52,500 nt of DNA from Prorocentrum cordatum. Lineage: Eukaryota > Sar > Dinophyceae > Prorocentrales > Prorocentraceae. The notes below the pieces were generated by a model. It was not told the DNA's origin. It saw nothing but the letters and a program-made list of their open reading frames with translations, and did not search any database. The position numbers and the translations under genes are program-made. Shown here piece by piece: positions 31,089 to 39,284 of this stretch (its first letter is position 1; each line of letters starts with the position of its first letter). The stretch covers positions 325,001-377,500 of the forward strand of contig CAUYUJ010003436.1 of the NCBI GenBank assembly GCA_963575745.1. Reading direction: 5' to 3'.

Positions 31089-31470
31089 TTAGAGCGCCTC
31101 CTTGTTCAGAATGGGGCGTTCGCTCGATACTGCCTTAGGCGTCGCGCCAATAAATGTAACATCGCGCAACCAGTGCTCGGATGGGGGGCGGCTCATTTTC
31201 AAAGCGGGGCTCAAAATGGGGATCTCGCCCGCGTCGAAAAATCGAGCCACGTCCACGGGGCGCTCGTCTTTCAATGGGCGGGGCGCTTCCCGCAGTGTAA
31301 TAAAATTAGTGCGGGGGCCTTTGAGGAACGAGCTTGGGGCTGGACGGTGCGTTGCAGCATCGTCGGTCCACCTTCGGTTTTCCAGTGGCCCTTTCCACGC
31401 GAGGCCCTGTGCCAGAATGGCGAGTTGGCCACGCGCCACTTCAGGCGGCCCACGCTGGCCGCCACCGTAA
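31089..31470 (-). CDS. Possible terminal exon on minus strand
   Basis: A minus frame ending at TAG 31089-31091 reads as plausible protein over about 125 codons (segments RPVDVARFFDAGEIPILSPA and EHWLRDVTFIGATPKAVSSE). Further upstream the same frame runs into Ser/Leu repeats from a polypurine tract, so the exon would have to begin near 31470-31560. The family is not recognised and no partner exon was found. Confidence 0.3.
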
Positions 31471-31606
31471 AGGACCAGCAGCAGCAGCAGGAGTCTCGGC
31501 TGTGCCTCCGCTCGCCGACCCCGTTCGACGCGATTGAGATCGCGCGCCGAGAGGCGCGCCAAGGCCCCGAGCGCGCGGGTGCCGAGGTCGGCGCCGCGGC
31601 GGCCCG

Positions 31607-31935
31607 CCGAGGAGGAGGAGGGGGAGGGGGCGGAGGACGAGGAGGAGGAGGAGGAGGAGGGGGAGGGCGAGGACGAGGAGGAGGGGGAGGAAAAGGAGGG
31701 GGAGGAGGAGGAGGAGGAGGACAAGGAGGACAAAGAGGACAAAGAGGAGGAAGCGGAGGAGGTCAACGGCTTCACTGGCATCCCCGAAGGGAGGAGGAGG
31801 AGGAGGAGGAGGAGGAGGAGGAGGAGGAGGACACGGGACCATTGGAATCCCCGAAGAGAGGAGGAGGATGAGGAGGAAGAGGAGGAGGAGGAGGAGGAGG
31901 AGGAGGAGGAGGAGGAGGAGGAAGAAGAGAGGATG
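31607..31935 (+). repeat. (GGA)n polypurine tract
   Basis: Two GGA blocks separated by a duplicated island containing CACTGGCATCCCCGAAGGGA (31771) and CATTGGAATCCCCGAAGAGA (31840). The reverse strand encodes only Ser/Pro runs. Confidence 0.9.
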
Positions 31936-32061
31936 GGGAGCGACGCATCGACGCCGACATTTTTCCCGACGGGCAGACGGGCAGGCGCGAGTCGCGAGGC
32001 GCGACGACTGCGACGCAGTCCGAGTCGGAGGCCTGCCTGAAACAACCCCCCCACCCTACCT

Positions 32062-32157
32062 GACGTTGACGTCGTCGTCGTCGTCGCCGCCGACGTCGAC
32101 GTCGACGTCGGCGTCGTCGACGTCGACGTTTTCGTCGAAGTTGTCGTCGTCGCCACC
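32062..32157. repeat. (GACGTC)n / (CGT)n microsatellite beside the LINE 3' end
   Basis: GACGTC hexamers and CGT trinucleotides. A similar tract continues on the far side of the LINE (38948-39030), as if the element had inserted into one GACGTC microsatellite. Confidence 0.85.
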
Positions 32158-32173
32158 GACGTCGACGTCGCCG
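32158..32173. repeat. Candidate target-site duplication, 3' side of LINE
   Basis: GACGTCGACGTCGCCG is identical to 38932-38947 at the other end of the LINE. Because both lie in GACGTC repeat DNA, chance identity is possible. Confidence 0.5.
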
Positions 32174-32212
32174 ATTCGATTCGCGGGGCCATGAAGGCGA
32201 CTCCAGGCGAGC

Positions 32213-35200
32213 CTACTCGCCCGAGCCCTCGCCGACGGGGCTCAGGCCGCGGCCGCGCCGCGGGCGGACGCGGCGGTCCTCCGCGGCGGAGTTGGCGGCC
32301 AGCACCCGCTCGGCGAGGTCCTGCTCGTCCAGGCCGTGCGCGGCCAGCAAGGCGGCCCGCGGGCCGCTGCCCGCCACCACCTGCTGCACTGGTGCCGTCG
32401 GCCGCGCCGAAGCCTCCTGCTCGCGGCCGCCTGCGCCTCCAGACGCTGCCGCCGAGCTGCCTCCTGCTGGCGGCGGGCCCGCTTCGCCCACGAGGCCCAG
32501 CCAGGCCAGGAAGGCCTCCTGGGCCGATGGGGGCAGGGGGCCCTGCAGCCGCAGCGCGGGGATCTCGGCACCTTTCCCCCTGCGCTGCTGGTCTCCTCCG
32601 CGAGGCCGTCCGCCTGGATGCAGCCCTCGAGCCCAGAGGCGGCGCTGGCTGCGCTGCCCAGTGGCCCTCTCGCCGATGCATGGCTCCTTGAACTTTGGGC
32701 GGCCTCCAGAGCGGCCGCCGAGGACCATGTAGGCCCCACACTTGCTGCATGCCACCAGCTCCTGGGGCTCCTCGCCCACGTCGCAGCACGCGTACGCCAG
32801 GGAGTGGCCGAGGTAGCAGATGCCAGCCGTGGTGATGGAGAGGCCAACAGCGCTGGCCACCGAGCGCGCGCTCTCCACGCGCGGCTGCTGAGCCGTCGGC
32901 ATGCCTGCAGTGGGAAGCTCGGCTCGCTCCTCATGGTCGGCGAACCTCACCCGCTGCCTCTCGTCGGACTCGAGGAACCCGTCACTGTCCTTCTCCGCGA
33001 TGTCCTGCCAGATGACGGCCGCATGGCCCACCCAGCGGGCCAGCTCCTGGACGAAACCCGCCAGGGCACGGTGCTCGCTCACGGTCTGGGCGTCCACGGC
33101 GCGCAGCCGAGCTCCCAGCTTGGCGAGGCGGTCGGCGTGCTGGTTGCCGCGCCTCTGCGCCTCCGTGAGGCGCCCGTCGAGCACTGCCTGCCAGCTGCAG
33201 TGGGCGGGCACCTTGTTCACCCTGAAGCTGCCAGGCTCGAAGGCGGTGAGGCTCCTGCTCCAGAGGTGGGCGTTGACCTTCGTCGGGCCCGTCGCATAGG
33301 CCAGCCCCCTGCGCAGGCACTCGACCGTGCCATTGCAGTCGACGTTGACCTCCTCGACTGCAGGGCCCGCGTAGTTCACCAACATCCAGACCGCAAAGTC
33401 CTCACCGTCGCGGGCGGTCTGCTGCGGGCAGAGGTCCCTCCTGACGTTCCCGTAGACGCCCGCGATGAGGTTGCCGTCGTCGTCGCACTGAGCAATCGCC
33501 CAGCCCGCGCGCCTCAGGGAGCCGAACTGCGGGTCGACTGCCGAGCCGTCCAAGTACAACTTGCCATTGAGCCTGTCGTCGGGAGGCCTGTGTATCCACC
33601 AGACACTCATGGCGTCCGTGCGAGGCCCTTGAGGAGGCGGCGGCGCTGGCAGCCAGCACCTAGCGAAGTCCTCCCCTGCTGCCTCTCCCTGGGCGCGGAC
33701 CCGCACAGCGCTCCTCATCAGCGCTGGTGAGACCGAATCCCGCCGCTGGGCCGCAAGCATGGGGCACTCGAACAACCTGTGCCAGAGGGTGCCCCGAGCA
33801 GCTCCGCAGCACCTGCAGCTGGCGTGGCTGCTCTCGCGGGCGCTGCAGAGCCTCGCCTGCGGCCAGTGCGCGTTCGTGAGGTAAGCCACCAGCCCGTTCC
33901 TCTCGCGCTCGTTGAACTTGCCTCCTGGCCCGATGAGCTCCCTGAAGGCGTCCCAGAAAAGAGAGCCCTGCACAGACAAGGAGTAGGCCAGCTTCCGCAT
34001 CTCATGCCTGTCCGAGGCGCGCCTCGCTCCAAGGCCGGCCTCAATGCCGAGCTCGCGCGGCCCCAGCAACGTCAAGTCCAGCTCGTCCCCGACGTCCGTG
34101 ATGAGGCACCGCTCGGACCTGAAGTACCAGCCGATCCTGCCAAGGGTGAGGACCGCTGCATCCACGGGGGAGCTGCAGTGCACCCAAGGCGCCGTCGCTG
34201 CCGCATGCCGCGACGCCGCAGCCTCGAGCTCGGCCCTGAGCATCGGCAGGGAGAGCTCGCCCGAGTGCAAGAGCCCTGCCAGCATCTGGAGCGAGCGATC
34301 CGTGATCAGCACGAAGGGATCCAGGTCGCGGCCCCTGCGGAGCTCAGCGCACCGCAGCCTGAGGCCGAGGGCTGCGCCGCGGGGGAGCCGCCCAGCGCTG
34401 CGGCACGCAGTGACACGCCAACTGTGCAACTCTCCATCGGCCACGCCAGTAACCGTCCGTCCCCAAACCATACTGGAAGTAGGCCCAGCCTTGTGGATCA
34501 GGTCCACTTCGACTCCTGCAGCTCGTAGGCAACGCAGGCGCCGCGCCCGCTGGAGCGCATCCCGCGCCCGCCCTCGCCCTTCGCGGACTCCTCTCATCGT
34601 GATACTCGCATCGGTGCCCAGGTTACGGGCTTGATGCACCCTCTCGAACTTAATGCCGTGCGCCTCCCAGTACTCGCCCAGCTCCTGGGCGAGGCCAGAG
34701 CAGGACGCAAGGTAAACGGACTTCTTGGCGCTGAGCGGGAGGTGCAAGTCCCCAAGCTGTCGGGCCATCTCAGCTCCCGCGCCTCCTAGCTGCTCCACGA
34801 CAAGGCGGCGTGTCCCCAGCGCCTGCAGGGCCACGTCGTCGACGACGTTCCTGCCAATGACGAGCAGGCGGCCTCCTGAGGACACGGCCCGAAGGGGTCC
34901 GAGGAGCGGAAGCTTGGCCAGCGTAGTAGCACACGCACAGCCCGCGAGGACGGTGCCTTGGGAGCAGAAGCCGTCGGAGACCAGGCCCGCGAAACAGATG
35001 AAGCGAGGGGCTTGATACATGGCCAAAAGCCCTCTCAGCAACCGAAGATTGAAATTGTGCTCGATGGCGCAGCTCCAGAGCACGTCGTGCCGCAGATTCT
35101 CGTAGAACTTCACGATGTCCAGGAAGAGGCTGCCAGCCTCGAAGCCGGCGTGGCGGGCCGCCGAAGAAAGCAGGTTGTGCATCCAGCCCGCCTTCTCACA

Positions 35201-36031
35201 GCCCTTGCCCTCCCTGCCCCAGAAGAAGTGGAAGTTGTGGGTGGACTCCCACTGCGCACAAACGGGCTGCCGAACTCGGCTCCAGACTCGGAGGAGAAGC
35301 GGGATGAGGGCGATGGGGCGGACGCCCCCATCCAGCTTCGGGATGAACACGATCATTGTCGCGGAGGCCCCCAGCGCCTGCGGCCGCTCCTCGTGCGCCG
35401 CAAGGAGGTCCAGGCAGCGGAGCTGAAGGGCACTCGGCAGGATCAGCAGCTGTCTAGGGTGTAGCTGGTCCGCTCCGAGCCCTGCAGATGGGGAATAGCG
35501 GCGGCGCGTCGCCTGGAACATGTCGAGCGTGATGGGAGGCAAGGTCCAGTCCTGGACGTCCCAGGTGCAGACGTCGGCTCCTCCCTTGAAGCCTTCCTGC
35601 TGCCAGAGGGCCTGCCAGTTGGCCTCGAGCTGACCAATAGCAATCATCCCTGCCAGCGGCATGCCCGTGTCTGGGTCGACGACCTGAGGAGGAGGTACCG
35701 CTCTGGCAAAGCGGTGCGCCAACCTACCTCCTCGCTGGACGGCCTCTTTGGCCCACGCTCGCCACCGCGCGGAGCTGATGCCCCCGTCGCGCCGCTGCGA
35801 GCTGTAGAGCCGTCGCTGGAGCTCCGTGATGGCGCCGACGTGGCCGAGGACTCCTGCCTGGCCGACGAGGTCGATCCACCCGCTGGTGTCGAAGTCGAGC
35901 TGCTCCGCCTCCTCCTCCTCGCGGGCCGCGGCCGAGGCGATCCCCAGGAGGCCCGAGATGCGCTCCGCCTCGCGCGAGTACCAGCTCTCATGCGACTGCC
36001 GCCACCTCCCACTCCTATCGGCGGCCAGCCT
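32213..36031 (-). CDS. LINE ORF2, distal part: reverse transcriptase and RNase H
   Basis: Copies element RNA into DNA at the target site. The frame is open from just after the TAG at 36034-36032 to TAG 32213-32215 (about 1,270 codons). Numbering from the TTG at 35722: RT motifs are GADQLHPRQ (about 83), FIPKLDGGVRPIALIPLL (126), motif A FLDIVKFYENL with Asp 202, motif B QGTVLAGCACATT (255), and motif C NVVDDVAL with Asp 295/296, a VDD variant of the usual ADD. A CCHC-like knuckle follows (C636-x2-C639, H648-x4-C653). RNase H motifs are YLDGSA (D725), DGEDFAVW (E774), NVDCNG (D795) and HADRLA (D864), a complete DEDD set. The C-terminal part has Cys pairs (ACC near 979, CSKC at 992-995, PC near 1015), then a low-complexity Pro/Ala/Arg tail. 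All catalytic residues expected for RT and RNase H are present. Confidence 0.85.
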   Translation of the reverse strand, partial: RLAADRSGRWRQSHESWYSREAERISGLLGIASAAAREEEEAEQLDFDTSGWIDLVGQAGVLGHVGAITELQRRLYSSQRRDGGISSARWRAWAKEAVQRGGRLAHRFARAVPPPQVVDPDTGMPLAGMIAIGQLEANWQALWQQEGFKGGADVCTWDVQDWTLPPITLDMFQATRRRYSPSAGLGADQLHPRQLLILPSALQLRCLDLLAAHEERPQALGASATMIVFIPKLDGGVRPIALIPLLLRVWSRVRQPVCAQWESTHNFHFFWGREGKGCEKAGWMHNLLSSAARHAGFEAGSLFLDIVKFYENLRHDVLWSCAIEHNFNLRLLRGLLAMYQAPRFICFAGLVSDGFCSQGTVLAGCACATTLAKLPLLGPLRAVSSGGRLLVIGRNVVDDVALQALGTRRLVVEQLGGAGAEMARQLGDLHLPLSAKKSVYLASCSGLAQELGEYWEAHGIKFERVHQARNLGTDASITMRGVREGRGRARDALQRARRLRCLRAAGVEVDLIHKAGPTSSMVWGRTVTGVADGELHSWRVTACRSAGRLPRGAALGLRLRCAELRRGRDLDPFVLITDRSLQMLAGLLHSGELSLPMLRAELEAAASRHAAATAPWVHCSSPVDAAVLTLGRIGWYFRSERCLITDVGDELDLTLLGPRELGIEAGLGARRASDRHEMRKLAYSLSVQGSLFWDAFRELIGPGGKFNERERNGLVAYLTNAHWPQARLCSARESSHASCRCCGAARGTLWHRLFECPMLAAQRRDSVSPALMRSAVRVRAQGEAAGEDFARCWLPAPPPPQGPRTDAMSVWWIHRPPDDRLNGKLYLDGSAVDPQFGSLRRAGWAIAQCDDDGNLIAGVYGNVRRDLCPQQTARDGEDFAVWMLVNYAGPAVEEVNVDCNGTVECLRRGLAYATGPTKVNAHLWSRSLTAFEPGSFRVNKVPAHCSWQAVLDGRLTEAQRRGNQHADRLAKLGARLRAVDAQTVSEHRALAGFVQELARWVGHAAVIWQDIAEKDSDGFLESDERQRVRFADHEERAELPTAGMPTAQQPRVESARSVASAVGLSITTAGICYLGHSLAYACCDVGEEPQELVACSKCGAYMVLGGRSGGRPKFKEPCIGERATGQRSQRRLWARGLHPGGRPRGGDQQRRGKGAEIPALRLQGPLPPSAQEAFLAWLGLVGEAGPPPAGGSSAAASGGAGGREQEASARPTAPVQQVVAGSGPRAALLAAHGLDEQDLAERVLAANSAAEDRRVRPRRGRGLSPVGEGSGE

Positions 36032-37439
36032 CTACAGAGCCAGATCGAGGGCCTGCCGAATGGCGTGGGTCAGCTCGGAGTGGCGGAAGCGGTACTCACG
36101 CTTCGCGACCGCGCTCATCGGCCTCAGGGCGCGCCTCGGCCCCGCGGCACGACCCAGGAAGCGCTTGTGTGCGTCGGGCTGGATGTCGTGGATGCCCACC
36201 AACGAGCCCTCGACCGCCTCGACCCACTCGCACACCGCAGCAGGGAGGTCGTGGGGCAACTCGCCTGCCTCCCAGCTCCAGGTGCACGGCTCAGCCTGCC
36301 ACTGCACTCGACCGCTGCGCCGAAACACCTGCACGACGGCGTCCCCGTGGGCCCTGCAGTTGGCTGCCTCCACGTCAGGGAAGCGGCCAGGCCTCACTAG
36401 GACTTGCACCAGCGCATCTGGCCGCAGGTCCTGCAGCCGCAGTCGGACTGGCCTGTGCGGGTGCAATGCGTAGCCGTCCAGAACTGCGGTGTTGGCAACC
36501 CCGTGGGAGAGGCAGAACGAGCTCGCGAACCAGTCGTACACCCGCTCCGTGCCAGACGCCATGCGCGTGGGCTCGGCTGGCCCAAGGTAGGCACCTCGCT
36601 GAAGGGCTGGCCAGCCGAGCTCGTAGAGGGTCCCAGGCTCCATGTTGAAGTCGCCTTGCACGAGCCACGGGAGCTCCTCGGTCAGCACCAGGTCCCCCAG
36701 GCCGCCGATGATGTCCAGGTTGACCCCTTTGGGCCCGAGGCCGTCCTGCAGGTACAAGGAGCAAGCCAGAAGCTGCAAACCCGAGGCCGCTGCTACCCTG
36801 ACTGCGACCATGCGGTGCCTGAAGTCCCCTGGCACTCGCCACTGCGCCTCCCTCGCCTGGAGGTCCTCGCGGACAAGCACCCCGACGCCTCCTGAGTGGG
36901 CTAGGGCCGCCTGCCCAGCGGGCGCAGCTGCATGCAAGAAAGCCGCGTACCCCAGGCTGCGAGCACGGCGGCGCGCGTTCTCCAGCTGGCGAGGCCCAAG
37001 GCGGACCTCCTGAACTGTGACCAGGTGCGGGCGCTCGTCCTCCCGCGAAATGTAGGCCTCGAGCACCTCCATGGCGCGGTCCCAAGTGTTGCCGTCGAGG
37101 CCCAGCACGTCGAAGCCTGCACGGAGCTGCGCTGCGGCCCTCTCGCCAGCTGGCTCGGCCCCGCCCACTCGCGCCTCAAGGGCGGCTGGAGTGAACCCAG
37201 CGGAGGCCCCTCTACTCCCTTGGGACGGGGCAGACGGCTGCGACGTCGGAGGGCTGAATCCTCCCGCCGTCTGCCCGCTCGAGGCCGTCGGGGGGGCGCC
37301 GCAGCGGTCCCGACCGCACCTCGGCCCAGGAGCAGGGCCGCCTTCCCGCCGTGGCCCTCCCCGCGACCGCTGCAAGGTCGGCCAGTCAGACGGCGGAGGC
37401 GGCGGCACAGGGCCCCAGGCTGTCGCTGCTGCTGAGCTG
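36032..37439 (-). CDS. LINE ORF2, proximal part: APE-type endonuclease, ends at TAG
   Basis: Nicks target DNA to prime reverse transcription. It lies in the same frame as the RT part and is separated from it only by TAG at 36034-36032 (context GCT CTG TAG AGG). Endonuclease/exonuclease/phosphatase signatures in order: LVTVQEVRLG (catalytic Glu region, about 37010), GGVGVLVRE, LLACSLYLQDG, WLVQGDFNMEP (GDFN motif, about 36650), ERVYDWFASS, and LHPHRPVRLRL (terminal His region, about 36455). The usual S-D-H is replaced by a PHRP context, which may reflect divergence. The start is uncertain: the frame is already open upstream through ORF1, so ORF2 may begin near the ORF1 stop by reinitiation or frameshifting. 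Confidence 0.8.
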
Positions 37440-38780
37440 CTAGGAGCGAGAAGGGCCCATAGGAGCGTAGCCCCCAGGAGCCGCCAGGGTAGCCAAGGCC
37501 TGGCCGTCCGCGTGCTCGTCCCTGGCGCCCACCAGGATCTTACGCTCGGCCTGGCCAGGCTGGGGCCAAGCGCCGAGCGCTGCGCCCGACTGCCCGCGGG
37601 CGGCGGCTGGCCCGTAGGGCCCCACTGCAGGGCGCGCCCTCTGGGTGGGCGGGCCTGGCCGCACCTGCTGGCCTGCGGCCTCCGCTGGCGCCTGCGGCTC
37701 CACGGGGCCGGTGGCCCCAGGGGCAGGGGCGGGTGGCCCTTCCTCGTCGACGTCGACGGCGAGCCCGTCCCCGCCGAGGCCGTCGGCCCAGCGGGCAGCA
37801 GCGGCGGCAGGCGCAGCAGGGCGGAGCATGTCCGAGATGGCGGCGCTCTGCGTGGTGATGATGTCCATGATCTCCAGGAGCCTGGGCGCAACGCCTTCCG
37901 AGCCACGGCCAAGCATCTCGCCCAACTGGCCGACCTGAGTGACGAGGCCCCCGACTGCGGTCTCGAGGGGACGCTTGCCACCGCACACCTCGATGGCCCG
38001 CTGGAGGGCCTGCTGGACCGTCTGCGCCTTCGACTCCTCGAGCTTGCTGAGCTGACCGTTGAAGTCCTCGACCGCAGACTCGACCTCGGCCAGCTCCTCC
38101 TGCTTCGCCGCGATCTCCCCCCTGAGGGCCTCCGCTCGCTGCACGGCCTGCTCGCGCTTGGCCCTGGTGGCGGTGATCTGCTTCTCGACCTTCTGCATGG
38201 CGTTGGCACCCCCGTGGAGGACAGCGTGGGGGGGCCTCCCGAGCTGCTGGGCCTCGCGGAGCTCTGCCTCGGCCCTCTCAGCAGCGCGCTCCGCTGCGAG
38301 GAGGGCCGCCCTGGCCTCTCGCTGGAAGGCCTCGCTGGTCCCGCCCATGGCGACGGCCTCGCGGAGGCTGGAGACGCGCGCCTGGGCTCCCTCAAGCCTG
38401 CGCTCCAGGCTCGAAGCGGGCTCCTCTGGCTGCTCCTCACGCTCCTCACGCCACGGGGGGGGCCTGGTTCCGCCCCGCGGCCGCACCCTGCTGTTGGGTG
38501 CGCTGCTCGGGGCGGTGCTGGCAGCCGAGGCAGCCCTGGAGGCCTCGCCAGCTCGGCGCGCCGCACGCTGATGCGAGCGCCCCCTGGGCTGCAGGACGAA
38601 GCCCTCCCCGTCGGCCTGGGGCTGGGGCGCTGCACGCAGGCGCTTCGCCCACGCTGGCGCCTCCTTCCCGCAAGACTTGCAGGTCGCCCTCTTGTCGCAC
38701 CAGTCCCACTCCTTGCACTGACAGACCCAGTGCGCCCTGCGCCTCCACGGCGGTGGCGCTCCTGCACCGTCGCCCGCCAT
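37440..38780 (-). CDS. LINE ORF1: zinc-finger and coiled-coil protein
   Basis: 446 codons from ATG 38780 to TAG 37442-37440. Probable RNA-binding, RNP-forming partner of ORF2, by analogy with other LINE ORF1 proteins (inference). A Cys cluster near the N-terminus, HWVCQCKEWDWCDKRATC then KSCG (Cys 20, 22, 28, 34, 37), resembles a RanBP2-type or related zinc finger. A long Ala/Glu/Arg/Gln-rich coiled coil spans about residues 130-275 (segments RAALLAAERAAERAEAELRE and EIAAKQEELAEVESAVEDFN). A Gly/Val/Leu helix region follows (ETAVGGLVTQVGQLGEML), then a Pro/Ala-rich tail. The overlapping 958-codon frame on the same strand is a GC-driven shadow upstream of the endonuclease. An out-of-frame ATG at 38908 lies 3 nt after the spliced leader. 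Confidence 0.75.
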   Translation of the reverse strand: MAGDGAGAPPPWRRRAHWVCQCKEWDWCDKRATCKSCGKEAPAWAKRLRAAPQPQADGEGFVLQPRGRSHQRAARRAGEASRAASAASTAPSSAPNSRVRPRGGTRPPPWREEREEQPEEPASSLERRLEGAQARVSSLREAVAMGGTSEAFQREARAALLAAERAAERAEAELREAQQLGRPPHAVLHGGANAMQKVEKQITATRAKREQAVQRAEALRGEIAAKQEELAEVESAVEDFNGQLSKLEESKAQTVQQALQRAIEVCGGKRPLETAVGGLVTQVGQLGEMLGRGSEGVAPRLLEIMDIITTQSAAISDMLRPAAPAAAAARWADGLGGDGLAVDVDEEGPPAPAPGATGPVEPQAPAEAAGQQVRPGPPTQRARPAVGPYGPAAARGQSGAALGAWPQPGQAERKILVGARDEHADGQALATLAAPGGYAPMGPSRS

Positions 38781-38817
38781 GGCTGCTGGCCTCGCGCGCA
38801 CCGCCTGCCGACCTCGC

Positions 38818-38840
38818 CTCGGAAGAAAGAAACAAGAAGC
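38818..38840 (-). promoter_or_regulatory. Potential internal splice acceptor in LINE leader
   Basis: On the minus strand GCTTCTTGTTTCTTTCTTCC is followed by GAG, a pyrimidine tract with AG about 38 nt upstream of the ORF1 ATG. It could accept a new SL by trans-splicing when the element is transcribed from an outside promoter. Confidence 0.4.
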
Positions 38841-38911
38841 TGGCCCAAAGCGCGGCGCCCCTCGCGCTCGACGGCGCCCGATGGACTCGCGGTCGTCGGG
38901 ATCGCCATGGC

Positions 38912-38933
38912 CTTGAGCCAAAATGGCTACGGA
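38912..38933 (-). other. Perfect genomic dinoflagellate spliced-leader sequence at LINE 5' end
   Basis: On the minus strand the 22 nt match the conserved dinoflagellate SL in full, starting T then CCGTAGCCA and ending TTTTGGCTCAAG. The SL is normally joined to mRNA 5' ends by trans-splicing, so its exact presence abutting the LINE and the putative target-site duplication shows that a trans-spliced RNA was reverse-transcribed. Confidence 0.95.
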
Positions 38934-38947
38934 CGTCGACGTCGCCG
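38932..38947. repeat. Candidate target-site duplication, 5' side of LINE
   Basis: GACGTCGACGTCGCCG, identical to 32158-32173. It overlaps the first SL nucleotides by one or two bases. Confidence 0.5.
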
Positions 38948-39030
38948 TCGGCGTCGTCAGCGTCGTCGGCGCGTCGACGTCGACGTCGACGTCGGCGGCG
39001 GCGACGACGGCGTCGACGACGTCGACAGGG
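38948..39030. repeat. (CGTCGA)n microsatellite
   Basis: CGTCGACGTCGACGTCGACG-type repeats, matching the tract at the other end of the LINE. Confidence 0.85.
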
Positions 39031-39109
39031 GAAAGGGGGAACGGCAGGAGAAGGTGAGGGAGGCCCTTTTCCTCGTCCTCCTCCTCCTGCCTCTCTGTTT
39101 CTTCCTCTG

Positions 39110-39130
39110 TCCTAGCTACGTTGGCTCAAG
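39110..39130 (+). other. Degenerate spliced-leader-like sequence
   Basis: 16 of 21 positions match the SL, with the 3' ten bases TTGGCTCAAG identical. It points away from the LINE and is followed by TGTATATAAACG. The match is suggestive only. Confidence 0.4.
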
Positions 39131-39178
39131 TGTATATAAACGTGTTACTTTTCGCAGGGGCGGCATGGTATCGGAGCC
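39131..39178 (+). promoter_or_regulatory. TATA-like and tRNA-Met primer-binding-site-like motifs
   Basis: TATATAAA (39133-39140) is followed by TTTTCGCAG and by TGGTATCGGAGCC (39166-39178). The last differs by one base from the common initiator-tRNA primer-binding site of Ty1/copia elements. No LTR or gag/pol is seen, so it may be coincidence. Confidence 0.25.
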
Positions 39179-39284
39179 TTGTGACTGTTGAGCGCACACT
39201 GCACATAGCAGTTGCAGCCGAAGCCTGAGCGCGGCCGGCGAGCTGGCAACCGACCTGGCGATAGAAAACATCACGACGGGAACA

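Larger units (their letters stand above)
32174..38933 (-). mobile_element. Near-complete SL-capped LINE (APE endonuclease, RT, RNase H)
   Basis: A 6.76-kb non-LTR retrotransposon. Order on the minus strand: perfect 22-nt dinoflagellate spliced leader (38933-38912), ~130-nt leader, ORF1 (38780-37440), ORF2 with endonuclease, reverse transcriptase, zinc knuckle, RNase H and a C-terminal Cys cluster (to stop TAG at 32215-32213), ~40-nt 3' UTR, then microsatellite DNA. A 16-bp identical direct repeat flanks it. No poly(A) tail is seen at the 3' end. GC content and codon use are uniform across the element. Only one in-frame stop breaks ORF2, so the copy is young. The LTR class is excluded by the endonuclease type and lack of terminal repeats. 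Confidence 0.85.

Noticed and set aside
31472-32789. Upstream part of a 566-codon minus frame
   Set aside because: It crosses the LINE 3' end in the wrong frame, a microsatellite and a polypurine tract. Only the last ~125 codons look protein-like.
32336-33730. 464-codon plus frame opposite the RNase H region
   Set aside because: It is the antisense shadow of ORF2, with no domain of its own.
37440-38908. Start of ORF2 at the ATG three bases after the spliced leader (958-codon frame)
   Set aside because: Over this stretch the ORF1 frame has the zinc finger, coiled coil and better codon use. The other frame reads as Ser/Arg-rich noise until the endonuclease begins.
37071-39191. 706-codon plus frame opposite the LINE
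   Set aside because: It is a GC-driven shadow antisense to ORF1 and the endonuclease, which carry real domains.
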